Assembly: GCA_963691655.1 (NCBI GenBank)
Contig: OY829329.1
Coordinates: 19,110,708-19,174,707, forward strand
Reading direction: 5' to 3'
Length of the DNA stretch: 64,000 nt
Origin: Toxonevra muliebris
Taxonomy: Eukaryota; Arthropoda; Insecta; Diptera; Pallopteridae
Shown in pieces: positions 23,376 through 37,483 of this stretch. Position 1 is the first letter of the stretch, and each line of letters opens with the position of its first letter. The notes under the pieces are model-generated. The model saw only the letters and a program-made list of their open reading frames with translations, ran no database searches and was not told the origin of the DNA. The position numbers were made by a program, and so were the translations under genes.

Positions 23376-24112
23376 CAGAGCTGGGCTTTGTAATCTATTA
23401 CACATGAAGTACCATTACTTGTACTTAATTTTTTTTGAGTACCATTACAGTAATCGTACTACAAATTTTTTGAGTACGATTACTTTTTCGTATGTTGAGT
23501 ACAATTACTCATATGCATGTAATAGATATTTAAACATAAATAAATTTATAACTTGGTCTTTGAGACAAATGTCACTGGGCTGAAGTGCCAATAACAACTC
23601 GAAACTAAAAGCAATTAAATTATTCATAAAAAAATCATCAATTTTTCGAAGTTATAAATCAATTCTCCCTCATTCATTTGTTACTGGCGCTAATCTTCAT
23701 ACAGTTAATAGCATTAAAAATATTAACTGCAACGTGGTAAGCATAAACAGACATTTTTTAATAGTTAATTTTGAGAACTTCAGAATTGTGGTATTCTGAA
23801 TTTTCAATTTCATTAAAAAAATAATTGTTTCTGAATGATGTCGTCTACTGATGAGCTGGACTGGTTTTCAGATGACCAACGTAAGTATGAAGCTTCAAAT
23901 GGTGCTGATATATTTATATTTTCAAACATTTTATGAACAAATTTCAAATATTTAATACAAATTATTTTGTAATCAAACCAAAACGAATACTGTAATCGTA
24001 CTCAAAAAATTTTGAGTACGATTCCTTCATGTACTTGTACTCAAAATTTTTTTGAGTACGATTACAGTAATCATACTCAAAAAGTAATCTTACTTCTACA
24101 CGCCCAGCTCTG
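23376..24112. mobile_element. hAT-like non-autonomous element (MITE), 737 bp
   Basis: The ends are CAGAGCTGGGC and its reverse complement GCCCAGCTCTG. The subterminal parts are rich in TGAGTACGATTAC/GTAATCGTACTCA inverted motifs. The flanks GTTGAAGC (23368-23375) and GTTGAAGT (24113-24120) form an 8-bp target-site duplication with one change. An 8-bp TSD and a CAGAG-TGGGC terminus are hallmarks of the hAT superfamily. Near 23838 a short open stretch MSSTDELDWFSDD runs to a good donor site (CGTAAGT at 23879-23885). It may be a relic of a transposase first exon, but no transposase core is present. Confidence 0.85.
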
Positions 24113-24119
24113 GTTGAAG

Positions 24120-25110
24120 TCCTATGGGGGAACGGAAATTCGACCAAAAGAATTTCGACCTAAATCCAAAAGGAATTTCAGGCGAAAAAAAATGTATGAA
24201 AATATTTTGGTCAAACTTTCATATATATAACTTCAAATAACGAAATGGACATGAACTTAAGTCATGACTTTGAAAATTAACCTCTAGATTTAATTTTCAT
24301 AGTCTCCTAAAAAACTATCATGAACTGATCGAATGGGGACCGTTCAGAAAAAATGACACCTAGAATCATTTTCTCACAAACACACACACTCTCCCATGTA
24401 CTAGACTTTCAAATAACGAACTGTTATGCAGACTAGCTACAATGGGAAAAAACAACAACATAAGTGTATAGAACGGTAGTGGTAGTTTCTTTCAATATCT
24501 CTATTCAGTGAAGATATTTGGAATCAAATCCGTAATTCTGGGCTATGATTTCAAATATTAGTAGCTTATATAGGATATTGAAAGATTAAGAACTATCACT
24601 AAAATCACTGATGAGGAATTGTGGCGGATTCCGAAACGGCCGTCTGATTTGCCCGTCTCTATATACATTGTTGTTGTGATGACTACATTTGTTCATTAAC
24701 CTGTTTATATATAACTTCAAATAACGAAATTGACATGAACTTAAGTCATGACTTTGAAAATTAACCTCTAGATTTAATTTTCATAGTCTCCTAAAAAACT
24801 ATCACAAACTTTCTTATGTTTAGAAAATACGACCAAAAAAAAAAAAAGAAGGAATTTCGACCAAAATATTTTTGCTGAATTTCCTTCGGCTCACTTGCCA
24901 AATAAAAAGGAATTTCAGCCAAAAACCAAAAGGAAATCCGACCAAAAAAATTTGTTTTGGTTTATTTTCCTCACTAAAAATTAATTTAAGCCAAAAATTT
25001 ATTTGGAAATTCAACCAAATAATTTTTTGTTGATTTTCCAATTTAAAAAGGAATTTCGGCCAAAATAGTCTATTTCTTCTTTATCAGTAAAATTTTTCAA
25101 CAAAAGGAAT
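24120..25110. repeat. 'ggaatttcgaccaaaa' array with a 99-bp direct repeat
   Basis: Both ends of this stretch (24130-24215 and 24825-25070) are degenerate GGAATTTCGACCAAAA-type low-complexity sequence, similar to the array at 12.8-14.4 kb. Two near-identical 99-bp segments, 24222-24320 and 24706-24804, differ at one visible base (AAATGGAC versus AAATTGAC) and flank about 385 bp of unrelated sequence. Confidence 0.75.
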
Positions 25111-25329
25111 ATTTCGGAATTTAATCACAAAGGCATGATATTTTTGGTGTGTGGTTGGTTTACAAACAATTAAAATTTTAATCAGAAATTTGATTCAAAA
25201 ATATATAGATTTTTGAGAATTTAAAAGAATAATAGTACAAAATTCGGGCAAAAACTTAACCCTAACCCTTAACTTAACTTACATTAATTTTTTTTTTTTT
25301 TTTTGTTATAGGTTTTTGAGAATTTAAAA

Positions 25330-25740
25330 GAGTAAAAGAACTGGCCCTAGAATACTGTCCTGCGGGATACCAGCTTTGATTTCATGCATTTGCGAGATTT
25401 CGTGTCGCGTTCTTACATAAAAATGTCTATCTGTAAGGTACGATTTAAAAAAAAGAAGATAATATGGCGCTGGGATAAGCTTTTTAATTTTGTAAAAGAG
25501 GCCCGATAGGCATCAAAGGCTTGCTGCACGTCAAAAAACACGCCTGGTGGATATTTTTTCTGTTCTAGTCCTTCTCTAGGCGTTTCATATTGACAGCGGA
25601 ATCCGAATTGGTGATCCGGTATGAAGTTGAGTTCGGCCATAACTGATGACATGCGTCTCAGAAATATTTTCTCAAATATTAAGGAGAAAGTGACAAGTAA
25701 GCTTATTAGACGATACGATTTCTGGTTTTTCAGGATCTCA
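25330..25740 (-). pseudogene. Jockey-type LINE reverse transcriptase fragment
   Basis: The minus-strand reading gives FEKIFLRRM then NFIPDHQFGFRCQYET (near 25620-25570), then KKYPPGVFFDVQQAFDAYR near 25555-25500. It ends with a thumb-like stretch LKSLSQRHIIFFFLNRTLQIDIFM. These correspond to consecutive conserved blocks of the Jockey reverse transcriptase upstream of the catalytic YADD block, which is not present. Block spacing is shorter than usual, so small deletions are likely. It is a different segment from the Jockey fragment at 1.1 kb. Confidence 0.8.
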
Positions 25741-28480
25741 AACAGTTTTTGAGCTACAGCCTTCTAAAGAGTTGCTGCTTTTCGGTTAGATGAGGAGAAA
25801 TTTATTTTTAAACGCGTTTTGCTCAAAACTACATTTTTCAAATTTGCAGTTCTAACTCGATTACAAATCATCCGATCGATTTGATTTTTTCAGCACATTT
25901 TTTATTTGTTTCTCCATACAATGACCTCCCAGTTTTTCGATTGAACAAAAAATGTAATTTTGCTATGCCAAAAACCATCTACTGAGTGAAATTTTAAACT
26001 TCTTTTCAAAACTCTGTCATTTATCATAATACAAGTATAATATAACTTTGCGCGGGGTTAAAAAAAAAACTTTCAATCAAAAACTATTCAAAAATATTCG
26101 AAAAAGCCATTTTGTTTAAAAAAAGAATAAATAAATTTTGTAAAAAATAGCGAAAGAAGTAAAAAAGAAGATTTTTCTTTCCTTACAACTTGACACACCG
26201 TTTTATAAACATATTTCGCAGCCACATTTCGGAATAGTTTTAGAAATGTATTCAAATATTTCTGAAGAAAATTATAGCATAAACGTCAAGTTAATGTCTT
26301 TGATTGGTACAGTTGGTCACCTTAGTCATGCTGTTTTATATATGCCAGTGAGAGGAAAATACTACCGCGACTTGTAATGAATTACTACCGATCCTAGTAG
26401 GAGTTTTAGGCATAAACATGACATTCTGATATCAGTTGCAAGGGCGAAATCAGACCAAACGGAAAATTATTAGCTGGCTATTTTGCTTAGCGTTTACTTA
26501 AAATAAACCATTTCTATTACAGAATATGTCGTCACGTTTACGAATTCATAGTTACATTTGCAAATCCGAAGAACACGAATACTGAGTTTCAATTAAAGAC
26601 AAATTTAGTGCTAATTCATTGAAAGCAATCCAATATTTCTTAATTGCTTTTACTTTGTAATCCAGAAAAAGATTTTTTTTTTCAGATGTGTAAATACAGC
26701 TAAGTATGAATTCGTGACTGCTCGCACGAATTCTGGGAATAAGATGGCTTTTACTAGATTTATCTTATTTTAATGAAAACTTAAAGTCAAGATTTGAAGT
26801 AGAAATTGAAAAAACTAATAAAAGTGCAGTCCAACTCCATAATCATTATTATATATATAAAAAAAGAAAACACTTTCATTTTATATATTTTTAATTAATT
26901 CAAATTAAGTTCTACTACACAAAATAAAATAACATCAAATGTAGCCATAAATTATAAAATAAATTAAAAGGAAAAGAAGGAAAGGCAATTGTACCAAGGT
27001 TTGTTATGAATTATGATGTCATTCGCCAAGGAAAATCCGCTTAAAATGGAAGTTATTTAAATCAGCATCGTTGAGAAGTAGACATGTAAATTAGAAAGAT
27101 GCACAGGAGCAAACATTCTATATAGAGTGAGACTGGGTAGGTATAAGATAGAATGTGCCAAAGTGATTTATATCAATGCTATTTCACAGAGGATGAGAAA
27201 CGTGTGAGAATCTAAGAAAAGGAAAGAGAATCTGAGGAAAGGAGCAAGCAATGAATAGATGGAGTTTATAATTTTCTTTTTATCGTTTTATAATTGGAAA
27301 TTTGAACTAATTTTCACAACATTCATCATATTTTATTATTTTTTTATTTTCAATTTATTTTATGATGCATAAGTATGATTTAATGTGCTGCTAATGGTGT
27401 TGGTTAGACGATGTAATGGTGTTAGTTAGACGAGGTAAATGATGTACAGTGACGGGCATTAAAAACGGATTGGGTAAGAACTTTAAAAATTCATACACAT
27501 ACATATTTTTTACCGTTCATTTTTTGGTACTGTTGTCTTCTTTTGATCAATTTTGACTTGCATAATCAATTGTAAATTTTTACAAACTGTCATTTCTTAT
27601 GAAGGTTCACTTCTTGGTTTTCGTTGCCTATTACTACGAAAGCGATAACGTGACACAATTTGGCATGCTGGTGATAATTGGAAATATTTATCAACCAACT
27701 AGACCGCTAATATAAAACCTTTAGATGAAATTTTTTGCTATTGAACAACATTTATGCTTTTCGTAATAGTTTGTTCCGTGGAAAGTTTATACCAGGTGAA
27801 AGCAATATTACTCAAAGCAATAGCACCACACTTTTTTATTGTTATAAAGACCTAGAAATGTCAAAAATACAAGTTAACAACGATGCTAAATATCAGCTGT
27901 TCAAAACATAGGATGAATCAGATGACAAGAAAATTATCCCAACGAATGTTGAGGAAGAAAAATTATTTAAAACCCTGAAACTAATAAATATTAAGAAAAT
28001 TTGCCGACAAAAGATTTAAAAAGCGATAATTCATCAACGATTCTGGCTAGTTGCAGTTGAAAATTAAAATGGCTTCAGCTGTAAGCTGGACGCCTTTTAG
28101 CGTCTTCCTAGTGATGCACCAACAGAATTAATCCCGTCGATTTGAATATCTATACACCAAAAACGATTCTGTCCAGAGCTGGAAGAGCATTCAACTGGTT
28201 CTAGCAACAAAGAACATCACCTTGCCATGTAGACCCAGATTTTCAAATATCCGAACAAGATTTTGAAGAAATATAGAAAATATAGGTTTCCATGATTTTT
28301 TCTCAATAGCTATGAGTATGATGAGGGCAGTGGAGTTAACGTAAAAGCAGAGACAGCAGGTAAAATTCAGGTTAAAATTTTTTAATCTGAGTTCTTTCAT
28401 GATTATTTCCCTATGCTATCGACAAGTACATCCATTCAACAAGTAGAACGATCTACTAGCATGTCGATAAATACACCAAC
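25741..28480. other. AT-rich spacer
   Basis: No gene is recognised in either direction. Short open frames lack motifs. Some of the right part (28.0-28.4 kb) may be more of the LINE that follows, but I could not identify conserved blocks. Confidence 0.45.
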
Positions 28481-28489
28481 AACTTCCTC

Positions 28490-28900
28490 CTCCTCGGAGC
28501 CGCAGCCCCGACAGAAGTCATTGAACGGCAGTCATAGTCTGGCAGCATATTTCCCCATTACACAGTGTCCCGTGAGCACCGAAGTCGTAATGCTGATGTA
28601 GTTTCTGCTAAAGTTGAGTAGCTGTCTAGTCCGTCTATTGTCCATAGTGGTCCATGTTAGCCTGGTAATAACACAACTATGCTCCGCTTTCCAGGATCTT
28701 TTTGCTTCTCCAAGGTAGTTTTGCTTAACGGCCAATTTAATAGACGTAAGAGGGACACCGACGGTGCAGGAAGGTTATATATCGGTAAGCTGCGAGCCCT
28801 GTTTTGCAAACTCGTCGGCATTATAGTTACTTGAGATATCCATGTGTCCATGTACACAATATAGGTGAACTTGCGAGTGACTCAATACAATTTTATTGCC
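28490..28900 (-). pseudogene. LINE ORF2 RNase H and C-terminal remnant
   Basis: On the minus strand, GHMDISSNYNADEFAKQGSQL (about 28852-28790) matches the end of a LINE-type RNase H domain (consensus H-GI-GNE-ADELA-G). VPLTSIKLAVKQNY follows, and then the C-terminal block VLTGHCVMGKYAARL near 28575-28535. An in-frame stop follows DI at about 28780. The upstream reverse transcriptase is not visible nearby. It is a dead fragment of a Jockey/R1-type LINE. Confidence 0.75.
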
Positions 28901-31900
28901 CGCAACTGTAACTACCTATGTATAATGAAATATTTTATCTAATAGTATGAGCTGCTGCAGGTGAAGAAAGTTTACAAGATTACATAGAAGTAGAAGCGTT
29001 CTGGAATTTCAAATGAAAATTAAGAAGTTAATTACTTTTCGGAATTGATAAAGGTAATGCTAGAAATGGGAATTACATAGCTATAGGAAGAAATGCTTTA
29101 GAATTTTTTTTTTTTTTTTTTTTTGAGGCTAATGAAGTCTTTCTCACATGTATAGCTGCGACCAAAGTGTAATGCATATCACGTACTGTCATCGAAACTA
29201 TGTATGTATATGATGGTGTCCAATTATAGTGATTATTGTCATGTACCATGGACATTTTTATTGAAAAAGAAGCTATATTGACTTGTAAGCTTATTAGCAG
29301 AGAGAACAGGACATGTGGCGACATTTGTGTCAGTGACATGAATAACAAAACAACTAGAAAACAACAAATATTCTATGCATATATGTATATGTACTTCATA
29401 AAAAAATATTAATAATAAATAACTAAATTTTTCTAACGCTTAACAAACAAATAAAGAAAAAAATAACTAAAATTATTTTATTGTTTGATTTTATCCTGTT
29501 ACCATTAACTGAGTTGTTAACGTTTTGGTTTCCCACGGGGATATATCAATAGAAATCCATACATGTGTGCCTGTGTGTTTAAGGACCTGCTTCACATTAT
29601 TTAGTTTCGTCTTTTCAACAATGTAATTCATAGAATGTTTTTCACATCTTGTCTTTTTTGCACTCTACACCAAATGAGAATTACCACAATAAATCCCCGC
29701 AATTCAGTTGAACAAATTACCTCCACCCTCCATCTGTATACACCCCCGTCTTCATCCCCATCTCAGTTTCATCACTTTGAACCACCCTTCTACATGTCAT
29801 CCTCTGACTGTGTAAGCGCATTGTGTGCAAACTGTTGAAATATTCGTACTTTATTGTGGTTAGTTACACGCCCCTGTATGATGTTTTTTTTTCTGTCTGT
29901 CTGTAAGTTTTTGTTGTTGCTCTCATTTGGTAAATGTTTTCGATTTCATGAGTAGGTAGTGCAATATTTTTTTTATTGTTGGTATTGCTGTTGGACAAAT
30001 TGCGTCAATTGACTTTGGTGTTAACATAATGACGTCGCTTAAATAGATGGATACACCGACCGAGAGACAGTGAAAGAGGTAGATAAATACGGAAGACAAA
30101 TGTCAATGAAGTGCATTTTATATGAGCACATTTATAAGGACAACGTTGTTGCTGTAAAGTTGAGTATTAAACATAAGATTCGTGATTTTAGAAAAATATA
30201 AAATAGTAGGTCTCGAAAAAGGTATGTTATTTAAGTTTTTCAATTTTAATAAATAAATAAAAGCCAGCAGACACGCAGTAATTGAGCACATAAACGAAGA
30301 AGAAATAGAGAAGCCGATTTTGCATAGAAGCCAACTGCCAAAACATTCAAAATTACAAGGCTATCATGAATTTTATCCTCACTTTAAGGCAAATATATCA
30401 ACTTTGTATTTTTATCATATATTTGTTAGTATTTCAGGAACAATTTGCAGCTTTTTCACTCAAAAATATACAGTTAAATCGACTATGGATCTCTGGAACG
30501 ACACTCGTATCGAAAAAAAATTGACCGATGGTAGACCTTTGGGTACAGCCGGAACCAGAGTTTAGTCAAAGGAACCATAGCGGGTGCTAGTTCAATGACT
30601 TTTTGGCATTATTATTCATTCAAAGTAGGGGTGAGAAATATCGGTCCTGGAGCTTGTGGAAAAATATCGATACGAAAATATATGTTAATACCCTTGTAAT
30701 TAGAATATAGTGTGCTAATAATGGATGCAGGTATGTACAGGTATAGATAGTTAAAAATCAGAGAATAAAAAAACACGTAGTTAAAAATAAATATTTACAC
30801 TAATTAACAATTATAACAAAAAAAAAATTTAAAATCGAAGTTTTGCCTCAAGAACACAAGCTTTTCTGCTAGAATAGAATATACTAGTCGGTAAGGCCCC
30901 AGTAACTGGAGCTACAGAAGAGTTTATGAAAAATAAAACAAAAAAGTGCAATAGAAAAAATTTAATGCAAAATACACGCGAAATGCTAAGATCAAAAACG
31001 ATAATAAAAGTTTCATTTGTTTTGGAGATATTTAATAAAAAGAAATATTAAATGTTTATGGCAAATGTAAAATATGAAATTGGTAAGATTATGCCGACTT
31101 AGGCTTTTATTGCAAATGAATGTTTTATTTCTTACCAGGCATATAACTCAATAGCGGTTATTGTATATTTAAATTCACCATTCTCAATTTACAATAATCA
31201 CTTATCTTTACTTTGGCTCTTAAACTAACTCTCTTGTTTATGATAATTAATGATAAAAATGTGCAAAAACAGCTTAAGTCATTAGTTACAGGCTATTTTA
31301 ATAAAATTAAATTCTATGGAATTATTTTCTTAAGTATATTTTGGCTCTTATTGTATATGTAATGGGGTTTCATTACGGCTCAAATCAATATGTTTCTTTT
31401 GATATCAATGTAAAAAACATTGTTAGAGGAATAGGGATTTCACGTAAATATAAAGTTTTGTTAGTAGAATATTGTAGCATACATAACTAGAATCTTTTTT
31501 AAGTTGACTTAAACTGTTATTACTTGTGACCACAGATTTTAAGAAATTCAAATGAAATATATGCAGCAAACGCCACTAAATTATTTAGTCAAAATTATTT
31601 ATTTTATCGGAGCATTAAAATGTATAATTCCTTGCCTAATTTAATTAAGAATCAGGAATCTTTTTTAAAATTTCAAAAATGCAAAAAATTGCATGCAATG
31701 AAAATATAACATTCGGCTATTATTAATTCCATAAATTCTTCATCCTGCGTTACATTAAAAACTTTCCGTTGTAGTAGTTATAAAATATCCTTCAGAATAG
31801 ATTGATCCAAGCCTCCGCAACTTAGTGATGCGTAGTGATTGAATGTATTCTGAATTTGCTCAATGCCACGTTACGCGTCGCGAAGCGCGAAGCGCATTCT

Positions 31901-34900
31901 TTCTATGTTTTCTATAGGAAATTTTCAGAGGAATACGATAGTATTTTTTTGAATTTTTTATTCCATCGCGAACGAATAGTAAACTGAATTTCAATTATTT
32001 AATAGTTAATAACAACTACTTTTCTGAAACAATTTTTACAACTAATAATACATAAATATACCTTTCAATACCTTTAAAATGGTTGTTCATTTTACTCGAC
32101 GCGATGAACAGAAGTGGAGTTATCGCGATTTAAAAAAGGCTATAATCGGCGAATCACGTAAACTTTACCTCTCTATATTTTCGAAAATAGTGATAGAAAA
32201 AAAAAATGATGGACTACAAGTCCGCTTATTTTGTATAGGAAACGCGTAAAAATTGAAGCAAATCAAAAATGTTGACCAATAAAAGTTTCGATTTGTAAAA
32301 GAATGCCTCATATGCAACTTTCGATCCACTGTGAATTTAAAAAAAATCCGTTTCCGATTTTTTTGACCCATCACATTAGATGACCCTCTTAACTTTATAA
32401 CAGAGAGTGATACCAGTAAAGATACTAGTTAGTTGTTGGATACGAGCTAACTGCCGCTTTACATTCACTACCCGACAGAGGTTTGTTTGCTGTAGACAAT
32501 AACGAATTTTTGGCATTATAACGGAAACCTTTTCGAAAACAGCTGGCCTTGAAGGTTTTAGCACAAAAGAGGCACTCAAAGCCGTCTGTACCACCCTAAC
32601 CTAGCCGTATAACCACCCCTTCAACACTTGCTGGGATATTGACGACATTCCTGAAGATACTAGAATGGATCTAACAGTTTTATCAATGCCATCTGATAGA
32701 ATTTTATCTATTCCAGTATTAAAAAATCGGTACATGATACAAATTCCTGACATTCTTGTCGCGACCTGGGCGTGGAACACATTGTCAGCGCATTTCCACG
32801 AATGGTTCCAAAACAGAAAATGGTTTGGGTTCTGGAGTGTTCGCTGAATCCAGTATTTGTATTTGTAATGTCAGTAAGACTATACTAAAGTTCTTAGTTA
32901 ATCCTCTAACTATGTAGTTCTGCAATGTAAGCCCAGGCTGAAAAACTTAATAGCCCAACAAACCAAATTACGTAATCCGGAGACGAAGGATCTGTTTACG
33001 GTACAGTAAAAACAGTATCCGATTCATGCTGTAACGAAACGGAGCATTTACGTACAGAAGAGGCCGTATATTTATTCAATTTTCCGTTTTAAGCAGTTAT
33101 TACAAGTTATCAAAACGTTTTTCGTAGGGGCTATAGCCACATGTTGCCTAATATCTCGAAGCGTTAAGCTAACTTTCTGTTATGTTTTTTAGCAGAAATC
33201 ACTGTAGACTACTGATCTATAAGTACAGGTAAATTTTTGTTGGGCTAAATATTTAAAAATGATTTGTCTGAGAAATAGAAATTGCTTTTGCGGCTCAAAG
33301 AAATAGTGTAAGGAGACAAATAATAATTTTCTTACTCTCTGCCCCGTTGGAGTGCTGAGAGGTGAACAACTTCGTTCGGTAACAACAGAAGATCTATTCT
33401 GATAGATTTTCAGAAAAGCAAGAGAGAACTAGGATGCGGTACAATGGACGCAACAATATCTTTTGACTTTTGAAACTTATTTTACTGTTCTAATAAAAAA
33501 CATGCTGTCAAATCGGCTAACAAACCTGTCACGTATAGCCCGTTGAGACGTGGAGCGCTAAACTTAAAATGAACTTCAAATATACCAAAATTTTATGCCT
33601 GACAAGTGATAGCAGAGAAGAGGTTACAAAAAGTTTCAATAAGTTTCTTAAACTTCAGAAAATTTATTATTTTCGACTGTAAAAAAAATATTTCCATTGA
33701 CCAATGCTATGTAAAAAATTTTGTTACTGTTTTTGTATCTTGTAAAAAAAAACGCTCACAAAAAAAGCAATTTCATTTTATTACTGTAAATGGATTAGAA
33801 ATAATAATAATTAAGCCAAACCAAATTCTGACTGTCCGCGAAAGATAAGAACATCTTTAAATTTAAATTTTATTAAGTAAGAAAATGTATGCTGTCTTCA
33901 TTTCATAAATTGAAATAAATAAATTTAAATTAATCAGTTTTTGTAATAGTGAAAGCAGTCACGGGTTTAACGAACATTTTCTGTGAACCACCAACCCCCA
34001 TTTTCAAACTCTTTTATCTTTAAGGTCATCAAATTAAAATATAACAAATTAATCCTATTAATTTCAAAATATTAACATCGTAAGTGACCAAAAATTTCGC
34101 GCTAAAGATACTAAAGTCACCCTTACAACTTTCTGCGTGTATATTAAATTTAATATGGGCCCAAACCATTTAAATTAGCATAAGCTTGAGTTTATTTTTA
34201 TTTTTAAACATAATTTATTATGCTTTGGTATAAAAAGAGAGACATAATTTTTACAGAATTTGCCCTAAATAGAGCATAGTAAAGAAAGTGGTTTAACATG
34301 AGCAGTTAGAATTTTATTAAAATATGAAACTTGATTTCAAATTGAACCTGAACTAAATATTATAAAATACTCTCTCACCCTATCCCAAAATTGATTTTGT
34401 TATTATTTTGTTTTGTTTTCAAAACAATTGATACACATGTGAATTAATTTGAGGTAACCTCATCCATGACACCTCCCTCACATATTATGCACACTAAATG
34501 AGTGCATCAACTACTATGTACATGGACCCTTCTTCCAGTTTCCCATTGCTTTCCTCACACAACGCTGCATGATTCTTCTTTTGACATCAAAATTTATTAC
34601 GTGTAAAACACAAAGAGCAGTAATTTCTATCGGCACACGAATGCGCATCTTGTGGCTTCCAATGGCTGCACACAAACAAACACACACACACACACATGAT
34701 ATGAATGAAATTCAAAAGTTCTAAGATGGGTGGGGTGAGGCAGTAAGCACTTAATAAATATAAAATCGAACTCAAACCAATACATGATATACTTCATTGT
34801 TGTATGTACAATGTGTGTATCAAATCACAACCTAGTCGGCGGCTTTAAATACCCAGACTCAAAAAATACTAGCACCATACATACAGTATGTCCTAAATAT

Positions 34901-37400
34901 TTTCACACCCTAACAAATTTTTAAAACCAAAAGATAAAAACAAGTTGTGAATGATTTTCTAAAAACATGTTATAACTTAAACATAACTTTTTAAGTTTTC
35001 CAAAAAACTTATGGTTTATATATATACAGACGATAAACTTATAAATAGATATTTTTATGAAATAAAAAACGGTCACAGAGAAAGTAAATATGAATATAAA
35101 AGAAAAGTTTGTTCTAACCTTGGCTCACCTTGATGTAAAAAGCCTTATAGTATGGCATTTATCTGGAATATGGTCTAGTCAAAAAACTCATTATGAAACA
35201 TTGACAAATAAAATGATAGAGAGCATAATATATAATTTTGTGGCTGAATTTATTGCTTTGTTTTAAGAGAATTAAGAAAAAAAAGTGTCAGATTTCGTGA
35301 CCAAAATTATTTGCAGGTATTGAAATATAGCGCAAAACAAATATATTTCCACTATTCTTATGGCACAAGAGCTAATGGAGGGCCTATACCGAGTTTTATC
35401 AAATCTTTTGCTTTGTTTGGCAATAGTTCTCAAGAATACTGAATACTGTTGGCAGTAATAAATAAAAAGGTGATTGTGAACGAGTTATTTGATCTGAAAA
35501 CACTAAATCACTTTTTTGAATTTGATTAAATTATTAAATACTGGCTCGACTTCGTCCAAATACTCTATCCGACTTTGGCTAAGCTTAGGTAATACAAAAA
35601 TTACAACAACAAAAATTTTACAAAAGAAATAGCCAAAAGAGCGTGCAAACAAAACTTAATAATTGCACAAATCATTCATGTCATTCCACATTCTTCTCAG
35701 CTAATGCTATCAACATCCTATCCTAACATACATAATCACTTTTCTTGTTATAGCTCCCCAATAACTACGGCTTTTCACATAAAGTATCGTTGTCTTCCGA
35801 ATCAAATTACGTCATTTTGAGAATTTTGTGCGTATGGGAGGTGCCACCTCCACTTTTCTAAAAACGACAACATTTTACTGAATAGCTACTACCAATATAC
35901 TGAAAAAATCTTTGAAATTGGCTTAATAGATTTGGGAAAAAGCTGTGGACATTCAAAGTCAAGTTATAAGATAGGAATGTTCCGAAAATCAATGTTTGAT
36001 TCATGCTATCAAGCATGTTAAAGGCAACCACCTTAACATCGAATACCAATATCGAGATTGATCGTTTCTTCAATTTTTTAATATGTCACAAAACTTTCTG
36101 TGCAGTATTGATAAATTATCCATGTTGAAATATCTTCAGATAGTTTAGGTTTCAAAACCGGATCATACTTCTTTTAAAATCTACTCATCAATCCCAATGC
36201 AAATTTGTATTTAATGACCTCTACCAATTTTGTTGTTAAAAATTTTGAAATATTTATTGCTTTGTATGATGCAATTTTTCTTTAGTTTTTAGAATTCCGC
36301 TCATATTGTTTGCTTGTTTTTACGCTGTGTTTTAAAAATCTGTTAGGGGTATGAACATTTTTTAGAAATACTGTTCGTACGAATACAATAACCACCATAG
36401 GCACAAATCATACAGAAGTTGAGCATTTAAAACGTTTATAAAACCACAAATCAGACAACATTTTATCCTATTAAGGACGCATTTAAATCACTTTACCACT
36501 CACTCGAGTGAAACGATGTTGATGATGAAACGAAACGCGGCCTTATATGTATATAATCGTACACCAGCACAGTAGCACACCAAGCATGCATGCAACCAAA
36601 CACCACACCACCACCTGTTTCAGATGAAATGGTGCGACTTTGGGCGCTTTAGACACCCTTATGAACAATTCTTTTATTTCTTTTTTTGTAAATTATCACA
36701 GAGGCCGAAATTAAAAGGTACCTTTTTTGTTTCCCATTGCTGTATTTTAAAATTCCTGCCGTGAACGTGCCGTTACTGCGATTTTGCTTCTTATTGTTGA
36801 ATAGTTGGGCAATGTAGAGTAGACTCCGGAATATTGTACAGGAAACAATTCTCTGAAATACTTAATTCAATAAAGATTTTCACTTGATTATTCTTGTGTC
36901 TTTAGCACTGGGAGTGTGTATGTGTTTTATTGTGCATTTCCGAAAGCAAATTAATGACAATTAGGCAATTGTTCAATTTTTGTTGTTTAGATTATGTTGA
37001 ATGCATTGAATTCTATTGCGAAAACTAAATATGTAAATGGTCGCAATGACACAATGTTTAATGTATTTAATTACATGCGATTGCAAACACACAGATTTTT
37101 TACAAAATTACAGACATTTTTCACATCACTTTGAAAATTGTATAATTGCAATAAAATGTTTTTCACTGTCGCCGTTTTTGCATTTTTTGCATATTCGCCT
37201 TTTTTACAAGGCAAGTTTTCTAACGAATTTAAACTACTTTTTGTTAATGAAAATACAATTTAATGAAAAAGTAAGCGTAAATGAAGGAGGATTAAAATAT
37301 TTTGGAAATTAAAAATTTGCAATAAGAAAAAGTCCAAATCGTATTAATACACTTTTAAAAATCTAAAATCAATGCGCAGCCAACTTAAATTGATAAATAA
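28901..37400. other. Long gene-poor AT-rich tract
   Basis: I find no conserved exon, transposase, reverse transcriptase or RNA gene in this 8.5-kb stretch. It has a T22 run at about 29105-29124, (AC)n near 34680-34697 and small low-complexity open frames. Exons of under about 100 bp in a long intron of an off-window gene could escape this reading. Confidence 0.4.
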
Positions 37401-37483
37401 TACTATGCTCCCACTGAGCGGAAATTGCGTAGTTTCGGCTCGGCAAATGGTTTCGAACGAAACTGAAATTGTTCACATTGGAT

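Noticed and set aside
32376..32847. Adjacent open frames on both strands that looked like a transposon relic.
   Set aside because: No reverse transcriptase, RNase H, DDE or zinc-knuckle block could be identified in any frame.
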